Below, in pieces: positions 1-7,135 of a stretch of 18,101 nt of DNA (position 1 is its first letter; each line of letters starts with the position of its first letter). Origin of the DNA: Acidimicrobiia bacterium (GTDB lineage: Bacteria > Actinomycetota > Acidimicrobiia > IMCC26256 > PALSA-555). Under the pieces are notes generated by a model, which saw only the letters and a list, made by a program, of their open reading frames with translations, was not told the DNA's origin and did not search any database. The stretch spans positions 1 to 18,101 of the forward strand of contig JALHSW010000150.1 in the NCBI GenBank assembly GCA_022865365.1, written 5' to 3'. The position numbers were made by a program, and so were the translations under genes.

Positions 1-113
1 AACGCCTCGAGGCCGGGCTCGTCGGGGAGGGTGAACTCGGGCGTGCCATCGGCAGGAAGGGGACCGCGCACGACGCACACGGTCTTGGTCGAGTTGGCCC
101 GCGCTTCGCTCAT
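1..113 (-). CDS. Partial unidentified protein (N-terminal 37 residues)
   Basis: Only the N-terminus of a leftward gene lies inside the window. It begins with an ATG whose bases overlap the TGA of the upstream SDR as ATGA, so it is the fourth gene of the same operon and is probably translationally coupled. The visible residues start MSEARANSTKTVCVVRG and continue through a Pro/Asp/Glu-rich stretch to the window edge. I do not recognise the family from so short a piece. Its position after two SDRs and a zinc dehydrogenase suggests a metabolic enzyme or accessory protein of the same pathway, which is inference only. The rest of the gene lies to the left of position 1. Confidence 0.6.
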   Translation of the reverse strand, partial: MSEARANSTKTVCVVRGPLPADGTPEFTLPDEPGLEA

Positions 114-862
114 CCGAGAGTCGTCGGGATGTTCACGGCGCACACGCCGTCTTCTTTCGTGATCGTCTGCACGATGCCGCTGTCGTCGCGCGCGAGGAGA
201 GCGGCCACGGCGTCTGCGACTTCGGTCGGGTCGAGCATGACACGGTTGCGCCCGGCGAGGTCTGTCTTCTGGCGGTCGGTGACCATCGGCGTGTCGATCC
301 CGCCGGGGCAGATCGCGTGCACGCGCACGCCGGCGCGCCCGAGCTGGGGTGCGACGCTCGTGACGAGGCCGATGACGGCGTGCTTGGTGGCGGCGTAGAC
401 GGGGTCGCCGCCGTAGGGGAGCAGCCCGGCAACCGACGCGGTCGCCACGATGGCGCCTCCACCGGCGTCGAGGATCGCGGGGGCGAGTGCGTGGATCCCC
501 AAGAGCACGCCGTAGAGGTTCACGCCGATCATCTCGCGATAGCGCTCGACGGGCATGTCGAGGAACGCCTGCGGCTCGCGCGCCGCGAGGATGCCTGCGT
601 TGAGATGCGCGAAATGGACGCCACCACCGGCGCGTAGCCCTGCCACGAGCTCGATCCAGGCGTCGCCGTCACCGACGTCGAGGCGCACGAAGCGGCCGCC
701 GACCCGGTCGGCGACCTCGGCGCCGCGTTCGTCGACGTCGACCACCACGACCTGAGCCCCGTCCTCGGCGAGCCGACGTGCGCTCGCGGCCCCGACTCCT
801 GACGCGGCTCCGGTCACGACTGCCGTCTTGTCGGCGAAGGTGGTGCCGATGATTCGGCTCAC
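110..862 (-). CDS. SDR family NAD(P)-dependent oxidoreductase
   Basis: This is a 250-residue classical short-chain dehydrogenase, the normal length for the family. The Rossmann nucleotide motif TGAASGVG is at residues 17-24 and the structural LNAG (the usual NNAG position) is at 87-90. The catalytic tetrad is Asn115, Ser143, Tyr156 and Lys160 (YAATK). Family members oxidise alcohols or reduce ketones with NAD(H) or NADP(H) in the cytoplasm; the substrate cannot be read from the sequence. The start is a GTG overlapping the stop of the upstream SDR as GTGA, and its own stop overlaps the next ATG as ATGA. It is therefore an internal gene of the leftward operon. LNAG in place of NNAG is a mild variation. 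Two different SDRs back to back suggest successive alcohol oxidations, or two stereospecific steps, in one pathway. Confidence 0.92.
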   Translation of the reverse strand: MSRIIGTTFADKTAVVTGAASGVGAASARRLAEDGAQVVVVDVDERGAEVADRVGGRFVRLDVGDGDAWIELVAGLRAGGGVHFAHLNAGILAAREPQAFLDMPVERYREMIGVNLYGVLLGIHALAPAILDAGGGAIVATASVAGLLPYGGDPVYAATKHAVIGLVTSVAPQLGRAGVRVHAICPGGIDTPMVTDRQKTDLAGRNRVMLDPTEVADAVAALLARDDSGIVQTITKEDGVCAVNIPTTLG

Positions 863-1665
863 GACGCGGACGCGGCTCCGGGTCGGTTCGGCCGATTTCG
901 GGAGAGGTGCGCTCCGTTGTCGGCGAGCACGAGCTGACCGGTGACGCCCCGCCCGAGATCCGACGCGAGTGCGACCACGAGTCGGGCGAGATCGTCGGGC
1001 TCGTTCATGCGTTGAAGCGGGATCGACGCGGTCAGGGCCTCGACGTACTCATCGCTGAGGGCGGCGCGCACCTCGGTCGTGAGCGTGGTCCCCGGCGCGA
1101 TCGCGTTGACCCTGATCCCGTGGGGGCCGAGCTCCGCGGCGAGCGTCTGGGTCAGGTGGTTCACCCCGGCCTTCGCCGCGCCGTACGCCGCGAGGTCGAG
1201 TGCCGGCCGGGTCGTCTCACCCGAGCTCACGTTCAGGATCACCCCGGGCGTGCCCGCGGCGACCATGGCTCGGGCCTCGGCTCGACAGCACGCTGCGGTG
1301 AGGAGCAGGTTCTGGGCGACGACGTCGTGGATGTACCTATCGTCCTGCTCGAGGAACGGCGCGGGCGCGCGGCCGCTGAGCATGCCGACGTTGTTCACGG
1401 CCACGTCGAGCCCGCCGAGGGCAGCGACGACCTGGCCGACGAACTGCGCCGGTGCGCCGTCCTCGCGCAGGTCGATGGTGAGCGGCTCACTGCGTCGGCC
1501 GGTCTCGGCGATCGCTTCTGCAGTCGCCTTCAGTCCGGAGGCGTCCTTGTCGGCGAGCGCGACGTCGCACCCGGCGCGCGCGAGCCAGACCGCGATCGCC
1601 CGCCCGATCCCCGCAGCGGCACCCGTGACGAGCGCACGACGGCCCTGCAATCCGAGGTCGATCAT
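859..1665 (-). CDS. SDR family oxidoreductase
   Basis: This 268-residue classical SDR has the cofactor motif TGAAAGIG at residues 14-21 and NNVG at 91-94. The catalytic residues are Asn119, Ser148, Tyr161 and Lys165 (YGAAK). The PG motif after the catalytic Lys is present (NAIAPGT). The C-terminus carries a short Pro/Arg/Ala-rich tail of about 16 residues that is not part of the fold. The gene is an NAD(P)-dependent alcohol dehydrogenase or ketoreductase of unknown substrate. Its ATG overlaps the terminal TGA of the zinc dehydrogenase upstream as ATGA, and its stop overlaps the next SDR as GTGA, so translation is probably coupled through the operon. If ribosomes drop off at the internal TAG of the upstream gene, expression of this SDR could suffer polar effects. 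Confidence 0.92.
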   Translation of the reverse strand: MIDLGLQGRRALVTGAAAGIGRAIAVWLARAGCDVALADKDASGLKATAEAIAETGRRSEPLTIDLREDGAPAQFVGQVVAALGGLDVAVNNVGMLSGRAPAPFLEQDDRYIHDVVAQNLLLTAACCRAEARAMVAAGTPGVILNVSSGETTRPALDLAAYGAAKAGVNHLTQTLAAELGPHGIRVNAIAPGTTLTTEVRAALSDEYVEALTASIPLQRMNEPDDLARLVVALASDLGRGVTGQLVLADNGAHLSRNRPNRPGAASAS

Positions 1666-2609
1666 GCACTCGGCTCGAGGACGACCTTGATGGCCCCGGA
1701 TGCTCGGTCGGCGGCGACGCGGAACGCCTCGTCGGCCTCCTCGAGCGGGAAGCGGTGGGTGACAAGCGTCTCGGCGATTGCCGGATTGCCGGCGAGCAGC
1801 GCGGCGGCGTCACCCAGATCGCTGCCGTGCTCGTGGTGGCCGTAGGTGAACGACCACCGAAACCCGAGTTCCTGCATCGAGGCGGCGAAGCCCGGAATCG
1901 AGATCGGCGTCCATGGGGTCTAGAGGAACAGAACGAGCCCGCCGGGTCGACACAGCGCGACAGCGGTAGCGAGTGCCGACTCGGTTCCCGCGCATTCGAA
2001 CACGACGTCGTATTCGCCGTTCGTGCTGCCGGACCCGAGGCGCTCCCCTGCAGCGCGTTGGGCGTCGTGACGCGCGACGAGGTCGAGATCTCCGGCGTGC
2101 GGCCGCGATGCTGCCACGGCCGCGAGGCCGATGCTCCCCGCGCCGACGACGGCCACGCGCTCGCCGCCGGTGAGACCCGCGAGGCGCACGCCGTGGGCCG
2201 CGACGCCAAGTGGCTCCACGAGGCACGCATCCTCCAGGCGCAAACCGTCGGGCAGCGGCACGAGGGACGCGGCACGTGCGATGACGGCGTCGGCCATCCC
2301 GCCGTCGGACCCGACACCGAGCACGCGTTGCGCTCCGGTGCGGCAACGGTGCGCCGACCCTCCGAGGCACTGGTCGCACTCGCCGCACGGCACGTTCGGG
2401 TCGACGGCGACCGGCGTACCGTCGTCGAGGACGCCGGCGAACTCGTGGCCGAGCGTCACCGGCATCGGTCCGAAGCTCAGGAGGTGCAGGTCGGACCCGC
2501 AGATGCCCACGCTGCGGACGTCGACGACCACACCGCCGGCTGCATCATCGACCGGGTCGTCGACCTGGACGACTTCGATGCCACGTTCGGTGTTGCGGAC
2601 CGCCCGCAC
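1662..2609 (-). pseudogene. Zinc-dependent MDR/threonine-dehydrogenase-like dehydrogenase interrupted by in-frame TAG
   Basis: Read from a GTG at 2609 (GGAG 9 nt upstream), this is a medium-chain zinc dehydrogenase. It has the catalytic zinc Cys37 (GICGSD) and GHE at 53-55, the structural zinc cysteines 75, 78, 81 and 89, an EP motif near 122, and the Rossmann motif GAGSIG at 146-151. After residue 229 (RPGGLVLFL) there is a TAG at 1920-1922. The same frame then continues without a shift and encodes the expected C-terminal part of the family (SFTYGHHEHG..., LVTHRFPLEEADEAF, GAIKVVLEPSA) to a stop at 1662. Both halves are clearly one ancestral gene of about 315 codons. The first half alone lacks the last Rossmann strands and the C-terminal part of the catalytic domain, so it is unlikely to be active. 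Genuine decay, a sequencing error, or nonsense suppression are all possible. A longer frame opens at 2711 but would overlap the divergent gene. Confidence 0.8.
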
Positions 2610-2611
2610 GA

Positions 2612-2659
2612 TCAGGCGCTCCGCTCCGTCGGACCCGAAGTCACCGCTCGAAGTGTCAT
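2612..2659 (-). CDS. Possible 15-residue leader peptide upstream of the zinc dehydrogenase
   Basis: A short frame, MTLRAVTSGPTERSA, starts with an ATG that has a strong Shine-Dalgarno sequence (GGAGGG, with only 3-4 nt before the ATG). It ends in TGA two bases before the proposed GTG start of the zinc dehydrogenase. This arrangement allows termination-reinitiation coupling. It could equally be a chance frame, or the remnant of the true N-terminus shifted by an indel, since its MTLRAV resembles the MRAVR start of the dehydrogenase. No codon pattern typical of attenuators is obvious. Confidence 0.3.
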   Translation of the reverse strand: MTLRAVTSGPTERSA

Positions 2660-2695
2660 GATCCCTCCGCTCGGCAGTGTACGAGGGAGCGAAAC

Positions 2696-3556
2696 ATGGG
2701 CACGGCAGCAATCACTGCAGACCAGAGCGATTCGTGGGAGCAGAACGGGTACTTCATCCTCCCGAGGTTCGCCGACGACGCGACGTGCACCGCGATGCAC
2801 GAGCGCGCCGTCGAGCTGTGCCGCAAGGATGCTGCGGGGGAGTCGATCCGTCACTCGCTCGTCGATCCCGAGCGCAACCCGTGGCCGGAGGCGCGCGAAC
2901 CGGAGGATCGCGTCTCGAAGGTGTTCATCCTCCACGACTGGGACCCGGTGTTCGGCCCGTTCTCACGTGACGAACGACTCGTCGCGGTGCTGGGCGAGGT
3001 GCTCGGTCCCGACATCGACTGCTTCCTCTCGCAGTTCATCTTCAAGAACCCCGGCGCGATCGGTCAGCCCTGGCACCAGGACTCCCTGTACTTCCCGTTC
3101 GAGCCCGCCGATCAGGTCGGGATCTGGCTCGCGGTGACGGCGGCGACACCGGCGAACGGTCCGCTCTCGGTGCTCGCCGGGTCGCACAAGGAGCCCGTCC
3201 ACGAGCATGCTCCCGACCGGCGCCCCGACGCCAACCTCGGCTACACCGAGATCGTCGATATGGATTTCTCCGACGCGACTCGCGTGCTGATGGATGCCGG
3301 CGACCTCCTCGTGTTCGACAGCCATCTGATGCACTGCTCGTCGGACAACGTGTCCGACGGTCGACGTGCCGCGATGGTGTACCACTACGCACGTGCGGGC
3401 ACCGTTGATCACACGTATGCCCGTCTGCGCGAACAGCAGGACGCGATGGGAGAGATGCCGGACGACGTCAGGGCCGCAGCCGCGGCCGGCGACGCAGCGT
3501 CGCCGTACCGCTGGATGGCCGTGCGACGCGACGGCGAAGTGATCGGCCACACCTGA
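2696..3556 (+). CDS. Phytanoyl-CoA dioxygenase (PhyH) family 2-oxoglutarate/Fe(II) oxygenase
   Basis: This is a 286-residue member of the PhyH family, cytoplasmic non-haem iron enzymes that use O2 and 2-oxoglutarate to hydroxylate small molecules or acyl-CoA esters. The iron-binding triad is visible: His127 and Asp129 in PWHQDSLYF, and a distal His213 in DSHLMHCSSDN. Arg224 (GRRAAMVYH) sits where the 2-oxoglutarate carboxylate is normally bound. The SVLAGSHK segment at 158-165 is also typical. The ATG is supported by GAGGGAG six bases upstream. It is divergent from the dehydrogenase/SDR operon across an 86-bp gap and is followed 26 bp later by a zinc dehydrogenase. This pairing suggests hydroxylation followed by oxidation of the new alcohol, which is inference. 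The exact substrate is unknown; bacterial members act on many compounds other than phytanoyl-CoA. Confidence 0.9.
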   Translation: MGTAAITADQSDSWEQNGYFILPRFADDATCTAMHERAVELCRKDAAGESIRHSLVDPERNPWPEAREPEDRVSKVFILHDWDPVFGPFSRDERLVAVLGEVLGPDIDCFLSQFIFKNPGAIGQPWHQDSLYFPFEPADQVGIWLAVTAATPANGPLSVLAGSHKEPVHEHAPDRRPDANLGYTEIVDMDFSDATRVLMDAGDLLVFDSHLMHCSSDNVSDGRRAAMVYHYARAGTVDHTYARLREQQDAMGEMPDDVRAAAAAGDAASPYRWMAVRRDGEVIGHT

Positions 3557-3582
3557 TGCCAGATCTGACGGAGGTGGCGTAG

Positions 3583-4680
3583 ATGGGGGCGACCGTGCGA
3601 GCCGGCGTGTTCACCGGCGACGGCAAGTGGGACGTGCGTGAGCTCTCGGCCCCCCGGCCGCCGGCAGGTGGGGCCGTCCTCCAGGTCGAGGCGGTCGGGC
3701 TCTGCGGCAGCGACCTCGCTCAGCTCCACGGTGGCGTCGGGGTGCCGGGGGAGACCTTCCCGGTGGTGCCCGGTCACGAGATCGTCGGGCGCATCGACGC
3801 GATCACGGCCGAAGCCGCCGACGCGTGGGGCGTCGCCGAGGGCGACCGGGTCTGCGTCGACGAGATCCTCCGTTGCGGCGCGTGCGCGGCGTGTCGATCC
3901 GGCGACCCCGAGTGCTCGGGGATGCACGTCTACGGGTACACCCTCGGGATCGAGCGCGAGAGCGGGTGCTGGGGTGGCTACGCGGAGCAGATGGCCTTGT
4001 TGCCGCGCACGAACGTGCACCGCCTCCCGAACGACATCCCCGCCGCTGAGCTGACGATGTTCGAGCCGATGGCGAACGCGATCTACTGGGTCCAGCGATC
4101 CGGCGTGCAAGTCGGCGACACCGTCGTGGTGCAGGGGCCCGGACACCAGGGGCTCGCGTGCCTCGTCGCGGCACGGGCCGCTGGCGCGTCGTGCGTGGTC
4201 GTCACCGGAACCAGTGGCGACACGGCGCGCCTCGAGGCGGCCCGCGCACTCGGGGCCGACGCCACGATCGACGTCGAGGCCGAGGACCCCGTGGCGTGCC
4301 TGGGCGAGATCACCGGCGGGCGCATGGCCGACGTCGTGATGGATCTTGCCGCCGTCACGACCGCGACGATCCCGCTCGCGGTCACGCTCGTCCGGAACCG
4401 TGGCACGGTGCTGCTCGCCGGGCTCAAGCACTTCAAACCGGTCGAGGGACTCCTGACCGACCTCATCGTGCTGCGTCAGCTCACGTTGGTCGGTGGTGCG
4501 GGATTCACGCCCGCTTCGATGCGCGTCGCCGTCGACCTCGTCGCCTCGGGCCGATTCGACCGCTCGGTGCTCGTCGGCGACGTCGTCACGCTCGACACCC
4601 TCGACGAGGGGATCGCGCTGCTCGCCCGCTCACTCCCCGGGCGCGACTCCGTGCACGTCTCTCTGGTCCACGGGAGCTGA
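3583..4680 (+). CDS. Zinc-binding dehydrogenase (MDR superfamily)
   Basis: This 365-residue medium-chain dehydrogenase/reductase is intact, unlike its relative at 1662-2609. The catalytic zinc site is Cys41 (GLCGSD), His65-Glu66 (PGHE) and a downstream EP at 161-162. The structural zinc cysteines are 98, 101, 104 and 111; the last spacing is six residues rather than the usual seven. The Rossmann motif is GPGHQG at 185-190. The family oxidises alcohols or polyols with NAD(P)+. The ATG is preceded by GGAGG with an 8-nt spacer. The gene lies 26 bp after the PhyH-family oxygenase and is almost certainly cotranscribed with it. It ends 20 bp before the convergent Rieske gene, with no obvious terminator between them. 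Annotation by homology alone would call it threonine or alcohol dehydrogenase-like; I cannot assign a substrate. Confidence 0.92.
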   Translation: MGATVRAGVFTGDGKWDVRELSAPRPPAGGAVLQVEAVGLCGSDLAQLHGGVGVPGETFPVVPGHEIVGRIDAITAEAADAWGVAEGDRVCVDEILRCGACAACRSGDPECSGMHVYGYTLGIERESGCWGGYAEQMALLPRTNVHRLPNDIPAAELTMFEPMANAIYWVQRSGVQVGDTVVVQGPGHQGLACLVAARAAGASCVVVTGTSGDTARLEAARALGADATIDVEAEDPVACLGEITGGRMADVVMDLAAVTTATIPLAVTLVRNRGTVLLAGLKHFKPVEGLLTDLIVLRQLTLVGGAGFTPASMRVAVDLVASGRFDRSVLVGDVVTLDTLDEGIALLARSLPGRDSVHVSLVHGS

Positions 4681-4700
4681 TGCGGTTCAGCCTTCGGTGA

Positions 4701-6065
4701 TCAGCCGCCAGTGATATCGGATGGCTCGATGCCGAGGTAGCGCTCGAGGTTGCGGTGGAGGTTCTCTATCCGCATCTCCTCGCGCGACAGCGTGAGGTGC
4801 GTAAACCCGGGTTGATGCAGTCCGCGTTGGGCCCGTTGCAGGTTCACGATGTCCTGGTTGAAGACCGTGCCGACGTCGGCGGTCTCGGCGTCCATCGTGA
4901 CGTCGACGGGAGCCGAGCGTGGGGCGCCCGGTGCGACGCGTTGGAGGAAGAAGAGATCCAAGAGGCAGTCGTCGGGTGTGCCCCCGGGGCGCGTGCGTAC
5001 GACCGCGAGGCTCTCGACGAGGAACACCGGCGAGATGTTCGGGAAGCAGTTGTACTGGTGCAGGTCGGTGATCTGCGCGTCGTCGAACGCACCGAGGTCG
5101 ATCCCCGCGGACGCCCCCTGCTCGCGGATGAGCCGCGCGAGCAGCGCCCGCACGGACTCGCCGGCGCGACGCTCCGGCACGGGGCCGGGGTCCTCGCGCC
5201 CGGGCTGCCCGACGCGCTCGCCCTGGGTGGCCACGAAGGACTCCCAGATCTCCTGATCGGTCGCGCCGTCGCGAAGGCGCGGGCTCGGGATGCCGTAGGG
5301 CTGGCCGAGGCGGCCGTGTCGTTCCCATACCTGCTGGGGGCCGTTGACGTCGTCGGTCGAGGGGATCATCTGTCGATGGATTCCCTGCACGTGGTACGTC
5401 TCGCTGAACGCGTCGATGCCCGTCTTCCAGTTGCACGGCAGCGGGATCGTGATGATCGCCCGCGCCGCGTACTCCTCGGTCCGGAGCCACGCGGTCTCGT
5501 TGACGACCGGCGCGAGAAAGTCGGCCAGCGGCTCGGCGCTGAGGTCGAGGTTCACGAACACGAGCGGGCCCCACGTGTCCACCTGGACGGCGTTGAGCAT
5601 GTACTCGTCGTTCTTCAGCACGCCGAAGCCCTTGCGTGACGGCACCTCGCGCAGGCGGCCGTCGAGGCCCCAGCACCAGCGGTGGTACACACACCTGATC
5701 TCGTCCATGCCGGTGCCCGAGCCGCTGCACAGCTCGTTCCCGCGGTGCAGGCACACGTTCTGGAACGCTCGGAGCCCGGAGTCGTCGCCCCGTACGATCA
5801 GCACCGAGAGCGGCCCGCACGTGTACTCGAACCAGTCACCCGGCTCCCGGACGTGATCGAGGGTGCACGCGAGCTGCCAGACGTGGGGCCACAGGCGTTC
5901 GGCCTCGAGCTGTGCCCACTCCGTTGAGATGTACCGGGACGCGGGAACCCGTACCGGCGTGCGGCGCGGGCTGACGTCGCCGATGGTGGAGCCGACGGGC
6001 GCCTCGTCGGTGACCTCGCCGGCGTACTTCGGTCCCCCCGGCGCAGCGTCACGAATGCGGCTCAC
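4701..6065 (-). CDS. Aromatic ring-hydroxylating (Rieske) oxygenase, alpha subunit
   Basis: This 454-residue protein is the catalytic subunit of a Rieske non-haem iron oxygenase. The [2Fe-2S] site is Cys105-x-His107 ... Cys125-x2-His128. The mononuclear iron site shows Glu222 and His225/His230 in SETYHVQGIH, with the probable third ligand Asp405 in FNQDIVNLQ. These enzymes hydroxylate or demethylate aromatic, alicyclic or steroid rings using electrons from a reductase and sometimes a ferredoxin. No such partner and no beta subunit is encoded in the window, so electron transfer must come from elsewhere. The start is GTG with a weak AGGG seven bases upstream. The first 37 residues look like a disordered extension. 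It is transcribed alone, divergent from the SDR at 6088 across only 22 bp. Steroid-type (KshA-like) or broader aromatic/terpenoid activity is possible but unproven. Confidence 0.93.
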   Translation of the reverse strand: MSRIRDAAPGGPKYAGEVTDEAPVGSTIGDVSPRRTPVRVPASRYISTEWAQLEAERLWPHVWQLACTLDHVREPGDWFEYTCGPLSVLIVRGDDSGLRAFQNVCLHRGNELCSGSGTGMDEIRCVYHRWCWGLDGRLREVPSRKGFGVLKNDEYMLNAVQVDTWGPLVFVNLDLSAEPLADFLAPVVNETAWLRTEEYAARAIITIPLPCNWKTGIDAFSETYHVQGIHRQMIPSTDDVNGPQQVWERHGRLGQPYGIPSPRLRDGATDQEIWESFVATQGERVGQPGREDPGPVPERRAGESVRALLARLIREQGASAGIDLGAFDDAQITDLHQYNCFPNISPVFLVESLAVVRTRPGGTPDDCLLDLFFLQRVAPGAPRSAPVDVTMDAETADVGTVFNQDIVNLQRAQRGLHQPGFTHLTLSREEMRIENLHRNLERYLGIEPSDITGG

Positions 6066-6087
6066 CGCACAACCCTAGGCTCCCACC

Positions 6088-6978
6088 ATGTCCAACTCAC
6101 TCGAGGGACGCGTCGCCGTGATCACGGGCGCGGGGCGAGGGATGGGGCGTGAGCACGCTCGGCTGTTCGCGGCCGAGGGCGCGCGCGTCGTGGTCAACGA
6201 CACCGGGGCGGAGCGCGATGGCACCGGGAACGATCCTGGCGTCGTCGGCGCCATCGCCGACGAGCTGAGATCGGCCGGGGCCGAGGTGGTCGTCAGCGAT
6301 CACGACGTCGCGACGACCGAGGGAGCGCAGGCCGCGATCGACCTGGCGCTCGGCACCTGGGGCCGGCTCGACGTGCTCGTGAACAACGCGGGGATCCTGC
6401 GCGACCGGATGTTCGTCAACATGACCGAAGAGGAGTGGGACTCGGTGATCAGCGGCCACCTGCGTTCCACGTTCTCGACGACGCGCATCGCGGCCGGCCA
6501 CTGGCGTGACCGCACGAAGGCCGGCGACGACGTTCGCGCGTCGGTGGTGAACGTGTCGTCCACGTCGGGGCTGCTCGGCGCGGTAGGGCAGAGCAACTAC
6601 GGCGCCGCCAAGGCGGGCATCGCGGCGATGACGGTCATCCTCGCGGAGGAGCTCGGTCGCTACGGCGTGCGGATCAACGCCATCGTCCCGGTGGCGCGGA
6701 CGCGCATGACCGAGGAGGTGGCGGGCATCGCCGACCTGGTGCGAGCACCCGCCGACCCGGCCGTGTTCGACACGTTCCACCCGGGCAACGTCTCGCCGGT
6801 CGTCGCGTGGCTCGCGACGGAGGCCTGCCCCGCGACCGGCCGAGTGCTCTACGTCAAGGGGGGTGAGGTGCGGCTCGTCGAGGGCTGGCACTACAGCGGG
6901 ACCTGGGAGCACGAGGGTCGCGGGACCGTGGCCGAGGTCGGCGATGCTCTGGGCGCTCTGCTGGGCGAAACATCATGA
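6088..6978 (+). CDS. SDR family oxidoreductase, 3-hydroxyacyl-CoA dehydrogenase (MFE-2-like) type
   Basis: This 296-residue SDR resembles the dehydrogenase domain of the peroxisomal-type multifunctional enzyme 2 more than FabG. It has TGAGRGMG at 13-20, a VVNDTG strand at 35-40 followed by a Gly/Asp-rich insertion, NNAG at 99-102 and Ser158-Tyr171-Lys175 (NYGAAK). The usual catalytic Asn position reads GHLRSTF, a His substitution that, as I recall, also occurs in MFE-2-like members. The likely role is NAD-dependent oxidation of a (3R)-hydroxyacyl-CoA or hydroxysteroid-like intermediate in the cytoplasm. No Shine-Dalgarno sequence is visible before the ATG, and the upstream gap is only 22 bp. 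The promoter must therefore lie in the Rieske N-terminal coding region, or the mRNA may be nearly leaderless. The importer operon starts 158 bp downstream. Confidence 0.9.
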   Translation: MSNSLEGRVAVITGAGRGMGREHARLFAAEGARVVVNDTGAERDGTGNDPGVVGAIADELRSAGAEVVVSDHDVATTEGAQAAIDLALGTWGRLDVLVNNAGILRDRMFVNMTEEEWDSVISGHLRSTFSTTRIAAGHWRDRTKAGDDVRASVVNVSSTSGLLGAVGQSNYGAAKAGIAAMTVILAEELGRYGVRINAIVPVARTRMTEEVAGIADLVRAPADPAVFDTFHPGNVSPVVAWLATEACPATGRVLYVKGGEVRLVEGWHYSGTWEHEGRGTVAEVGDALGALLGETS

Positions 6979-7045
6979 CGGAGGTCGGGCTCGCTGCCCC
7001 GCCCGGGGAGATCGACGCCCCGCCACGGTAATGGTGCAACTCGCC

Positions 7046-7074
7046 TTGAAACACGTTCCAGTCGCGGGCAGACT
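7046..7074 (+). promoter_or_regulatory. Candidate sigma70-type promoter of the ABC importer operon
   Basis: TTGAAA at 7046-7051 is one base from the -35 consensus. CAGACT at 7069-7074, after a 17-nt spacer, keeps the important A2 and T6 of a -10 element. Transcription would then start near 7080, leaving a leader of about 55 nt before the GTG at 7136. A second possible -10 (TACCCT, 7090-7095) has no good -35. This is prediction from sequence only. Confidence 0.4.
7047..7060. promoter_or_regulatory. KstR-like TetR-family operator palindrome
   Basis: TGAAACACGTTCCA is an imperfect palindrome with one mismatch between half-sites (TGAAAC / GTTCCA) around a central AC. It fits the TNNAACNNGTTNNA pattern described for the KstR repressor of sterol catabolism in mycobacteria. 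It overlaps the candidate -35 element of the importer operon, the position expected for a repressor site. Other TetR regulators of acyl-CoA metabolism bind similar palindromes. No regulator gene lies in the window. I found no second copy in the other main intergenic regions. Confidence 0.4.
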
Positions 7075-7135
7075 CCCCCCACGGCGGCATACCCTGTCGG
7101 CGGAACCACATTCACGGACTCCTAGGGGGGACTCG

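Noticed and set aside
1920..1922. TAG in the zinc dehydrogenase as a pyrrolysine codon
   Set aside because: Nothing in the window suggests pyrrolysine machinery, the family has no known pyrrolysine members, and TAG ends the MFS gene here as an ordinary stop.
2660..2690. Inverted repeat GATCCCTC / GAGGGAGC in the divergent intergenic region
   Set aside because: The arms are simply the purine-rich Shine-Dalgarno sequences of the two opposing starts, which are complementary by nature. No extra symmetry supports an operator.
907..4431. Long antisense open frames opposite the SDR, dehydrogenase and oxygenase genes (907-1845, 1755-3137, 3409-4431)
   Set aside because: They lie opposite genes with clear catalytic motifs, have Arg/Ala/Pro-rich low-information products and no family motifs, as expected for non-coding frames in high-GC DNA.
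6863..7135. Upstream extension of the first binding protein inside and beyond the SDR gene
   Set aside because: The extra residues are not family-like and would bury the signal peptide. GTG 7136 has an excellent ribosome site and begins the signal sequence.
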